Shown here: positions 27,108 to 34,904 of the stretch, one piece after another
Layout of the letters: each line of letters begins with the position of its first letter
Position numbering within the stretch: position 1 is the first letter of the stretch
From: Candidatus Poribacteria bacterium
GTDB taxonomy: Bacteria > Poribacteria > WGA-4E > WGA-3G
Direction: 5' to 3'
DNA: 64,000 nucleotides
Assembly (NCBI GenBank): GCA_003635315.1
Contig: PYJD01000010.1
Location: 248,001-312,000 of the forward strand
The notes under the pieces: generated by a model
The model's database searches: none
What the model was told of the DNA's origin: nothing
Seen by the model: the letters and a program-made list of their open reading frames with translations, nothing else
Position numbers and translations under genes: made by a program

Positions 27108-27317
27108 ATAATATCCCTGAATTGAATTTATTGAATAAGAATAATCCTTTAATTATATATCTACATATTGTAATGAACAAACTGGCTGTGTCAAGTGATC
27201 TTAAAAAGGTTTATGCAGCGAACAATTCACTATAGAAAAAGGTGAATGAATCTCACGTATTGACTTCTGAAACCGTTATGTCTATAATACACATATATCA
27301 TTCTATGGGAACATATA

Positions 27318-28766
27318 ATGTCTAACAACCCTCCGAATATACTCTGGATATGTACCGACCAACAACGATATGATACCTTAGGTTGTTACAATAATACATT
27401 TGTCCGAACTCCCAATATAGATAAACTTGCACAAGATGGTATAGTCTTCAATTATGCCTACTCACAAAGTCCTGTCTGCACACCGAGTAGAGCCAGTTTT
27501 CTAACAGGACGATATCCGCGTACTACCCGTTGTAGACAGAACGGACAAGCAATCCCTCCAGACGAAGTTTTGGTAACGAAACTATTAAAGGATGCGGGAT
27601 ATGTCTGCGGTTTAGCAGGGAAACTCCACCTTGCACCCTGCAATCCGCAAGTTTGTAAGGGAACAGAACAAAGAATTGATGATGGCTACGATCAATTCTT
27701 CTGGTCGCACGATCCAGCTGATGCTTGGTCTACACACGATTATATTCAGTGGCTATCAGATAAGGGATTACAAAGAAATAGTACACCATTTCCAGAATCA
27801 AAATATGTTCGTGTGATTCCATCAGAGGAACACAGTCAAACGACTTGGAGTGTTGAACGTGCAATGTCCTTCATTGGATCTGCCTCAAGATTTAAACAAC
27901 CATGGCTATTTTCAGTGAATATGTTCGATCCTCACCATGCTTTCGATCCTCCTATTGCTGCTCTCGAAAGATATCGTGATGTGCTCCATGATATCCCACT
28001 CCCCAACTATGTTGAAGGGGAACTGGATGACAAACCTATCTGGCAACAAATTGACCATTGTGGAGCTTATGGAGGAAAATCTGGTTCTCCTTTCCCAGAC
28101 ATGAGTGAAGACGATCATCGTTGGGTTACTGCAGCATATTGGGCAATGATTGATGTCATAGATACGCAAATTGGACGTCTCATTAACTACTTGGATGAAA
28201 CAGAACAGAGAGAAAACACCATTATAATATTCACATCTGATCATGGAGAAATGCTTGGAGATCATGGTATATACCTAAAAGGACCGTATTTCTATGAACC
28301 TGCTATTCGTGTACCACTCATCATTTCTGGACCGAATATGTTAACCAGTGGACAACATTCTGATGCCCTTGTGGAATTAGTGGATTTAGCACCAACTCTA
28401 ATGGAAGCAGCCAATTTGGAACCATATCCTGGTATGCAAGGTCAGAGTTTACTACCAATGCTATCAGGTGGTAAGAGTCTGGATTTCCATAAAGACGATG
28501 TTTATTGCGAATACTATAATGCTATGGGTTGGCATCGGGAACCCACTGCAAACGCGACGATGGTAAGAAACAATCGTTATAAGATAGTTGCTGCACATGG
28601 TACTAAGAATGGAGAATTATATGATCTGGAAACCGATCCGATGGAAACATACAATCTCTGGAACAGTTCGAATTACAAGGATGTAAGATTCACTATGCAG
28701 GAAAGATTAATTGATCGAATGGCTTGGACAGTTGATCCATTACCGGAAAGGCAAGCACCGTGGTAG
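27318..28766 (+). CDS. Sulfatase (formylglycine-type, alkaline phosphatase superfamily)
   Basis: The 482-residue enzyme opens with NILWICTDQQRYDTLGCY, the metal-binding N-terminus. The active-site signature CTPSRASFLTGRYP has Cys 54 in a C-x-P-x-R motif, the precursor of formylglycine. Later metal-binding TSDHGEMLGDHG and the family C-terminal half (ALVELVDLAPTLMEAANL, YDLETDPMETYNLWN) are intact. It should hydrolyse a sulfate ester, plausibly of a sulfated glycan. No signal peptide is present, so it appears cytoplasmic. It needs a formylglycine-generating enzyme encoded elsewhere. The stop overlaps the PAP2 gene start. Confidence 0.93.
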   Translation: MSNNPPNILWICTDQQRYDTLGCYNNTFVRTPNIDKLAQDGIVFNYAYSQSPVCTPSRASFLTGRYPRTTRCRQNGQAIPPDEVLVTKLLKDAGYVCGLAGKLHLAPCNPQVCKGTEQRIDDGYDQFFWSHDPADAWSTHDYIQWLSDKGLQRNSTPFPESKYVRVIPSEEHSQTTWSVERAMSFIGSASRFKQPWLFSVNMFDPHHAFDPPIAALERYRDVLHDIPLPNYVEGELDDKPIWQQIDHCGAYGGKSGSPFPDMSEDDHRWVTAAYWAMIDVIDTQIGRLINYLDETEQRENTIIIFTSDHGEMLGDHGIYLKGPYFYEPAIRVPLIISGPNMLTSGQHSDALVELVDLAPTLMEAANLEPYPGMQGQSLLPMLSGGKSLDFHKDDVYCEYYNAMGWHREPTANATMVRNNRYKIVAAHGTKNGELYDLETDPMETYNLWNSSNYKDVRFTMQERLIDRMAWTVDPLPERQAPW

Positions 28767-29389
28767 CTTATCATATAGACAAACCTATTTCAAAATTAGA
28801 ACATCTTCTAAAATATACCCCTGTTATTTCCTTAATATTTTTATGTATATTCATTTCAAGCACTGTTGGATACACAGAGAATATCCTACAACGATGGGAT
28901 CAAGATATCTTTAATCGAATATATGATGCGCCACCTCATAATGAACCGTTATGGACTGGTATGGAGATAACCACAGAATTTGGACACTATCGAGCAGTCA
29001 TGGGGTTCTCTATTTTGCTTATGGCATACGGTAATGAAGACCATCGTAATACAGGACGACTTGTTACATCATCCTACTTAGGGGCAGGTGTGGTAACGTA
29101 CGGCATGAAGCGTCTGATTGGTAGAAAACGTCCACTTGATGACACTTTGGGTAATCCTGCGATGCCATCAGGACATGCAGCGTTAGCATTTAGCACGGCA
29201 ACAATTCTTGGATGTCGATATCCCAAGTGGCGTATACCTTTATATATAGGTGCAGGACTTGTCGGTTTTTCACGTATCTATCTTGGAAGACACTACACAT
29301 CAGATGTATTAGTTGGTGCAGGTATCGGCACAACAATAGGTTTTCTCGTCTGGAACAACCGCTTGACATTGCTAAAATGGGAGTTTTAA
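28760..29389 (+). CDS. PAP2-family membrane phosphatase
   Basis: The 209-residue integral membrane protein begins with GTG and overlaps the sulfatase stop by 7 nt, suggesting coupling. It has the three phosphatase motifs: KRLIGRKRP, PSGHAALAF and SRIYLGRHYTSDVLVG, with the catalytic histidine pair. Membrane helices lie at about 22-38, 76-90 and in the C-terminal part. PAP2 enzymes dephosphorylate lipid phosphates such as undecaprenyl diphosphate or phosphatidic acid. The substrate here is not determinable. Confidence 0.9.
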   Translation: MVAYHIDKPISKLEHLLKYTPVISLIFLCIFISSTVGYTENILQRWDQDIFNRIYDAPPHNEPLWTGMEITTEFGHYRAVMGFSILLMAYGNEDHRNTGRLVTSSYLGAGVVTYGMKRLIGRKRPLDDTLGNPAMPSGHAALAFSTATILGCRYPKWRIPLYIGAGLVGFSRIYLGRHYTSDVLVGAGIGTTIGFLVWNNRLTLLKWEF

Positions 29390-30650
29390 CTCAATTTGCT
29401 GAATGTGTTTCATAATTTGACAATCCCACCCTGTAGAATATCTACAATATATAGGAGATTTTTTGACACAAATAAAATTTTGAATTTAGGATGATTTTGA
29501 ATGTTTTTGGTATTCATGAAATAGTTTCCTGTTTTTCAGAACGACTATAAAGAGTGCTCGTAATGGGAACTAATTATGTAGAACTTAGTATAAAAAAACC
29601 TTCTATTTTATTAGTTTTTAAATATTAACATGTGTGATATTTTATATTTATATCGTTAAAAATGTTACACTTTTTGACACATTGTGTGTCATTAGTAAAA
29701 CGGCTGTCCGCCCTGTCACAGTCTGTGTTCATCGGTGTTTTTTTAGAAGAGTAACAATTCTTGAATTGTGTGATTTTGTGTCGTTCTTCTTTTTTATTTT
29801 TTATATTTTTTTGGGGAATATCCGATACAGACATTTGTAATAGAATTTCTAAATGATAATATCTCATTATTGTAGCGTAAGCTTTTAGGATGTAATCTAT
29901 TAGAAGACATCCCCATAAACCATGAATGCGACTCTTTTTCTCAGATATGGTGTAGGTGATGCTGTTTTTGTATTTAAGATTATTTTGAATGTATTGGATA
30001 GTCATTAGAAAGAATCCTGTTTTGTGTAAAAAGTTACGAAATCGTAACTTTTTTCTGTCACCCCAATTTTAGTATAGTCGCTGTTAGGTCTGTGCCCATC
30101 TATGTTTGCAGCCAATTTACGAGTTTCTGTAAAAAAATAAAAGTTCTCTTGATTGATTCTTTAACACTAAATTCACAATTTAAGATGTGTGGTAGTATCG
30201 ATATAAGTATAACTATTCTTACATTTTCTTTATTCATATTTATATTTATTTCATATTCTATTAGCATGAGTATAATAGTGTAATATTTATTTTATTGTAA
30301 CGTATGTTTATTATTTTGTCAACCATTTTTTAGATATATGATGAATGGTTTTTTAAATTTCTTCAATTTATTTTTCTCTATTTTACCTGATTTGTTAGAA
30401 AATATTGGTTATCTTACCATTTCTCATTAAAAACAACGATTCACTGTCTATAAACTCAAGAGTGAGACCGATCCTATAGATGAAATATCTAACAGATTAT
30501 ATCTATAATCGACAATTGAATACCCTTTATAATGGTTTTAAGACCTTGACGTATAAGGCTATATGTGATATACTATCATAGGTAATTTTACAGTTAATCG
30601 GTTTAACAATTGAGCAAGTAAGTACAATATCTACAAATAGTGAGAGGAAT
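29390..30650. other. 1.26 kb gene-free interval holding repeat copy B
   Basis: Apart from copy B of the 0.6 kb repeat (29543-30162) and a small hairpin GTAGA-ATA-TCTAC near 29435, I see only very AT-rich sequence. The 400 nt before 30651 should carry the promoter of the LamG gene. A 126-codon minus-strand frame (29625-30005) lies inside the repeat and is not considered a gene. Confidence 0.5.
29543..30162. repeat. 0.6 kb dispersed repeat, copy B
   Basis: It aligns end to end with 16389-16995. It keeps GTTACACTTTTT followed by a 7-bp hairpin (29675-29691), the GGCTGTCCG and CATCCCCATAAACCAT blocks and the AAAAAGTTACG hairpin (30028-30053). The stem of the first hairpin differs at several paired positions from copy A while pairing is preserved. 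Confidence 0.8.
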
Positions 30651-31445
30651 ATGATGATAATACGTATCAGTACATTAGTGGTAGGTTTATGTTTTCTTAT
30701 TATTACCTCTACTAACGCTGCCATAGAAGCCGATACCATCATGGGTATGTGGCTATTTAATGAAGGCACTGGAAATACTGCCAAAGATTCTTCAACAAAT
30801 GGAAATGATGGAAAAATTGAGGGTGGTGTCAAATGGGTAGATGGTAAGTTTGGAAAAGCCTTAGAATTTAACGGGTCAGATGGTTGGGTTTCAGTCGCTC
30901 ATTCGGATACAGTTGGATTTACAAAAGGTACATCCTTTACAATAACTGTTTATTTTAAAGGAACGAAAGTTGCTGGGTCACTTGTAGGAAAAAACTACGA
31001 GGACACATCACAAGCATTACCGTGGTTCTTATTATGGAACGGAGGAGGAGATAACAAAGTAACCTTATATCTTCGTAATACCGCAAGCCAGAGTTTTCGA
31101 ACCGATAGTACAAGTCAGATAGGGGACGATAAGTGGCACTTCGTTGCTGGAAGAGCAGATGCAAAAGCAGGAAAAATCAGTATCTGGATAAATGGTAAAA
31201 AAGAATCAGAAGCAGATTTTGATAAGAATGATGGGTACGGAACAAGTGAAGGTGTATTGCATATAGGTCGTCACTATGATAGGTATACAAATGGTATTAT
31301 AGATGAGGTGGGACTCTTCAATACTGCTTTAGATGAAGAGGATATTAAGACAGTTATGGATAACGGACTTGAAGAAGCAGCTGCTGTTGACCCAATACAC
31401 AAATTAGCTACCACATGGGGTAGTATTAAAGATAAGATTCAATAA
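30651..31445 (+). CDS. Exported LamG/concanavalin A-like domain protein 1
   Basis: The 264-residue protein has a signal peptide (ISTLVVGLCFLIITSTNAA) and one LamG-type jelly-roll domain: IMGMWLFNEGTGNTAKDSS, GKFGKALEFNGSDGWVSV, KWHFVAGRADAKAGKISIWINGK, GIIDEVGLFNTALDEEDI. The C-terminal tail is KLATTWGSIKDKIQ. Such domains bind carbohydrates or proteins at the cell surface. It starts at ATG 30651 after a GAGAGG site, and is followed 12 nt later by a closely similar second copy. Confidence 0.88.
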   Translation: MMIIRISTLVVGLCFLIITSTNAAIEADTIMGMWLFNEGTGNTAKDSSTNGNDGKIEGGVKWVDGKFGKALEFNGSDGWVSVAHSDTVGFTKGTSFTITVYFKGTKVAGSLVGKNYEDTSQALPWFLLWNGGGDNKVTLYLRNTASQSFRTDSTSQIGDDKWHFVAGRADAKAGKISIWINGKKESEADFDKNDGYGTSEGVLHIGRHYDRYTNGIIDEVGLFNTALDEEDIKTVMDNGLEEAAAVDPIHKLATTWGSIKDKIQ

Positions 31446-31457
31446 AGGGGTTTTTTA

Positions 31458-32261
31458 ATGAGATTATATAGTGGTGTTGGTTTAATTATCGCACTTATTG
31501 CATTATTTGCTGTTCTACAACATTCAAGTTATGCAGAATTCGGTTATGATAATATCCGAGGAATGTGGTTGTTTGATGAAGGCAGTGGAGATGTTGCAAC
31601 CGATTCATCTAAGAGTGAAAACGACGGTACAATTCACGGTGCCCAATGGGTGGATGGGAAATTTGGAAAAGCACTTGAATTTGATGGTGCCGGGAATTGG
31701 GTCGAAGTTCCTCATTCAGATGCTTTAGGATTTGAAGCCGGTACATCCTTTTCATTGACAGTATACTACAAAGGTACAAGTGTCGGTGGGTCTTTGGCAG
31801 GTAAGAACTATGAAGATAGATCACAAGCCCTTCCTTGGTATATGTTCTGGAACGGTGGTGGGGACAAGAAGATAACATTCTTCCTACGAAATAGTGCTGG
31901 AACAAGTTATAGACCCCAAAGCACCAGCGATATTGCAGATGACACTTGGCATTTTATTGCGGGTGTTGCCAATGCTGATACTGGTAAAGCAAGTCTATGG
32001 GTAGATGGCAATATGGAGGCAGAACTTGATTATGATACCGATAGTGGATATGGTAATAGCGAAGGTGTCGTCCATATAGGTCGACACTTTGATAGATATA
32101 CCACTGGAATTATCGATGAAGTTGTCCTCTATGATGTTGCCCTGAGTGCGGCGGATTTAGACACCATTATGAACGATGGATTAGCTACAATTACCGCAGT
32201 TGAAGCAGCAGGTAAACTTACAACTTCCTGGGGTAGTTTAAAAAGTAAAGCAATATATTAA
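31458..32261 (+). CDS. Exported LamG/concanavalin A-like domain protein 2 (tandem paralog)
   Basis: The 267-residue protein aligns with its upstream neighbour throughout, including NIRGMWLFDEGSGDVATDSS, GKFGKALEFDGAGNWVEV, EGVVHIGRHFDRYTTGIIDEVVLYD and tail KLTTSWGSLKSKAIY. It arose by tandem duplication and keeps its own signal peptide. An AAAGGGG site precedes the ATG. It is likely co-transcribed and would share the surface-binding role. Confidence 0.88.
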   Translation: MRLYSGVGLIIALIALFAVLQHSSYAEFGYDNIRGMWLFDEGSGDVATDSSKSENDGTIHGAQWVDGKFGKALEFDGAGNWVEVPHSDALGFEAGTSFSLTVYYKGTSVGGSLAGKNYEDRSQALPWYMFWNGGGDKKITFFLRNSAGTSYRPQSTSDIADDTWHFIAGVANADTGKASLWVDGNMEAELDYDTDSGYGNSEGVVHIGRHFDRYTTGIIDEVVLYDVALSAADLDTIMNDGLATITAVEAAGKLTTSWGSLKSKAIY

Positions 32262-32389
32262 ATATATCTCAAGTTGCATCCTATTAGGGTTTATACATTG
32301 AAACGATGTCTCTCATGAAATATACTGCCTGTTAGCCTATATTAGTAGTGTGAACTTCCTGTTTACGGCATAAGATGCACAAACTGAAT

Positions 32390-32480
32390 GAAGATTAAGT
32401 TATTCATTCGGTAATATACGGGCGGGGAAACCCCGCCCCTACGATGATTTTATGGATTGAATTACCGAAATATTTATTCA
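32390..32480. repeat. MITE-like element, copy 2, with GC hairpin
   Basis: The terminal inverted repeat TTCGGTAAT is shared with 16225-16330. The interior holds a strong hairpin GGGCGGGG-AAA-CCCCGCCC (32420-32438) and CCTACGATGATTTTAT. It lies between the LamG and selenoprotein genes and could also act as a terminator. Confidence 0.65.
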
Positions 32481-32559
32481 ATATTTATATAGTTTGTGCT
32501 ACAAGGTAGCAACTTGGGTTATATTTAATGAAGAATAATAGATTTAAAGGAACAAAATC

Positions 32560-33660
32560 ATGAAACATTTACACTTATTTCTCACATTGCCATTCTTGAT
32601 ATTGGTTGTATATGGGTGTGGATCTACTGAAGATCCAGTTGACCCAATGCCAGAAGTTGAGATTGAACCAAGTACGCTCATGGGAGAAGTAGATTCCATT
32701 GATGGTGTTACGGTTCAAGTTCGACTCCTAAAGGATGGAATCCTTGTTGCACAAGTGGAAGCAGATGGTAGTTATGCGTTTAAAGACCTTGAAGCAGGTA
32801 ATTATACAATTCAAGTCTCTGCACAAGGATATGAATCGACAGAAATAAATGCAACTCTTACTGCAGGTGAAACAAAGACATTAGATCCAGTTACACTTGA
32901 GAAATCAGCTGTTCCTGTTTCACACATAAAAGGTGTTCTAACAGATGCCGAAACTGGAGACAAATTATCCGGTGTACTTGTTCAATTAACAGATAAGTCT
33001 GGCGAAAAGCATGAAACTTTAACCACCGCTGATGGGACATTTATAATTGAAAACCTCCCTGTGGGTGAAGCATTTACAATAATGGTCTCACTTGAAGGAT
33101 ATGAGGATGGATCCGTTAATATTGATCCCATAGCAGCTAATGAAACCTATGAATTGGATGTTGTACTCACTGAAATTCCTGTAATTGAGGAATTAGATCC
33201 AGGTCAAGGTTTGAGCATTGGAAGTGAAGCACCCGTATTTGAACTTCCTGATGGTGACGGTGATTTGTTGGCACTTGAAGATCTTATTGGAAGTAAGAAG
33301 GTCGTTGTCGTATTTTATCGAGGTGGGTGGTGACCATTCTGCTTAGACCAACTCGTTGAGTTGCAAGAAAACTATGACAAGATAAAAGCTGAAGGGGCAG
33401 AAATGATCGCCATCAGTTCTGACAATCAAGCAGCAACGAAAAAATCTGTTGATAATAGAAAGTTAAAGTTTCCAGTTCTTTCTGACTCAGAAAGAGAAAC
33501 TATTGGGGCATACAATGTAATTGATCCAAACAATAAACGGATCGCACGACCATCAGGCTTTGTCATTAAATTAGATGGAACTGTTGCTTGGAAAACGCTT
33601 GGGACAACGAACCATCGTGTCCCCACTGAACAGATCCTGACAGAATTAGGAAAGCTTTAG
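32560..33660 (+). CDS. Selenocysteine-containing peroxiredoxin-like lipoprotein 1 (in-frame UGA at 33331-33333)
   Basis: A single frame from ATG 32560 runs through one UGA to a stop at 33660 and encodes 366 residues with Sec at 258. The order is lipoprotein signal LVVYGC (Cys 20), two carboxypeptidase-regulatory-like beta domains (about 38-115 and 122-205), and an AhpC/TSA peroxiredoxin domain (from about 217). The UGA lies in VVVVFYRGGW-U-PFCLDQLVELQ. Peroxiredoxin homologues of this class have FYRGGWCPFC, so Sec replaces the peroxidatic Cys and the distal Cys of C-x-x-C is retained. Sequence after the UGA is highly peroxiredoxin-like (AEGAEMIAISSDN, FPVLSD). A SECIS-like hairpin follows. 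It should reduce peroxides outside the cytoplasm. An alternative is a nonsense mutation, which the parallel neighbour makes unlikely. Confidence 0.88.
33349..33363 (+). promoter_or_regulatory. SECIS-like hairpin of selenoprotein 1
   Basis: CAACTC-GTT-GAGTTG forms a 6-bp stem with a 3-nt loop whose first base is G. The loop begins 21 nt after the UGA, within the spacing accepted for bacterial SECIS elements. The same hairpin occurs at the same distance after the UGA of selenoprotein 2. Confidence 0.75.
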
Positions 33661-34004
33661 TTATACTATGGTGAAATATTGACATAAGTACACACCTCAC
33701 TTGTAGGCGGGGAATGCCAATAAGGCATTCATACCGTTGATTCGATCTCCGAATCGCGATCAAACCCTTTGACAATCGGGAATCGGAATTCCCTCCTACA
33801 AGACAGTATGTGGAATTAATTATATAATCTACCATATTTCTAATTGACAGAATGTCATAACATATTGTAGGTTGGGTTAAGGTACGAAACCCGTTATGAC
33901 ACAATAAAAAGTCGGGTTTCGCTATCGCTTCTACCCGACCTACGAAATTTTTTATTCTGTAATATACGGATGGGGAGACCCCGCCCCTACGATAATATAA
34001 TGGG
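33661..34004. other. Intergenic mosaic of palindromic repeats
   Basis: This 344-nt gap contains, in order, GAATGCC-AATAA-GGCATTC (33712-33730), GGGAAT-CGGA-ATTCCC (33778-33793), a nested inverted repeat (33867-33943) and a partial MITE-like hairpin (33950-34000). There is no gene. The three families appear elsewhere in the window. Confidence 0.75.
33867..33943. repeat. Nested inverted repeat (GTAGGTTGGGT...ACCCGACCTAC)
   Basis: The outer arms GTAGGTTGGGT (33867-33877) and ACCCGACCTAC (33933-33943) pair with one G-U. The inner arms CGAAACCCG (33885-33893) and CGGGTTTCG (33913-33921) pair perfectly. Together they form a long two-part hairpin typical of a palindromic dispersed element. Confidence 0.75.
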
Positions 34005-34031
34005 ATGAAAATTTGGAATAGGTGGAATACA

Positions 34032-34904
34032 TTGAAACAATTATACATCTTCTTAGTGATCATAGCAGTCTGGTCGGCAATCTTAGGTTGTAGTACCACA
34101 GACAATTCTTTAGATGTTGTAACTGGAACTGACACTTCATCAGGCACGATTCAAGGAGAAGTGCAGCAGATTGATGGTGTTCCGATTCAAGTTATACTTT
34201 CGATAGATGGGAAAATAATCAGACAGACTGTTGCAGAAGGTAGTTACGAATTCACAGATCTTGAACCAGGTAATTACAAGATACAGTTTGATGCTAACGG
34301 GTATGATCATTTTGAAATAGATGTTAAGGTATCCATAGGTGTAATTGTTTCTTTAGAAAAAATTACACTTACAAAACAGACTCTTCCGGAAGTTGAAGAA
34401 CTTGATCTCCCACCACAATCAACCGAATTACCTCCAGGTGAAGGTCTAAAAATTGGTGCAGTTGCGCCAGATTTTGAATTACCGGATGGGAACGGTGACC
34501 TATATACCTTATCAGATTATATTGGCGAAGACAAAAAGGTAGTGCTCGTATTCTATCGCACGGGTGGCTGAGGGGCTTGCATTAATCAACTCGTTGAGTT
34601 GCAACAAAACTATGGTGAGATAAAAGCTGAAGGGGCAGAGTTAATTGCAATCAGTGTTGAGAGTATCGGATTAACAAAACGTACAACTGACAATAATAGT
34701 CTGACATATATCGTTTTATCCGATGGTAAAAGGGTAGCAACCGCACTATACAACGTTTTTGAGCAACCGCACAACCAGATTTCACGAGCAGCCACGTTTA
34801 TCATTGATTCAGATGGTACAATCGCTTGGAAATCTTTGGACAACCAATTTGGCAGAGTGCCAACCGCGACTACATTGGTAGAATTGAAGAAACTTAATGA
34901 ATAA
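34032..34904 (+). CDS. Selenocysteine-containing peroxiredoxin-like lipoprotein 2 (in-frame UGA at 34569-34571)
   Basis: The frame reads through one UGA to a stop at 34904. I prefer a TTG start at 34032 preceded by AGGTGG at 6 nt, because it aligns with the N-terminus of paralog 1; ATG 34005 is the alternative. The layout is lipobox AILGC, one carboxypeptidase-regulatory-like domain, then an AhpC/TSA domain. The UGA lies in VVLVFYRTGG-U-GACINQLVELQ, giving a U-x-x-C motif at the peroxidatic position. Downstream sequence (AEGAELIAISVES, YIVLSDGKRVATALYNV, FIIDSDGTIAWKSL) is intact and peroxiredoxin-like. The SECIS-like hairpin is identical to that of paralog 1. Its last codons overlap the ATG of the DUF362 gene. 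Confidence 0.87.
34587..34601 (+). promoter_or_regulatory. SECIS-like hairpin of selenoprotein 2
   Basis: CAACTC-GTT-GAGTTG, identical to the copy at 33349-33363, with its loop G again 21 nt after the UGA. The surrounding bases differ more between the two genes than this hairpin does. Confidence 0.75.

Noticed and set aside
32560-33333. Reading the first peroxiredoxin as a 257-aa truncated protein plus a separate 99-aa gene
   Set aside because: There is no ribosome site or start for the second part, the UGA is exactly at the catalytic Cys codon, the same happens in the neighbouring paralog, and a hairpin follows each UGA.
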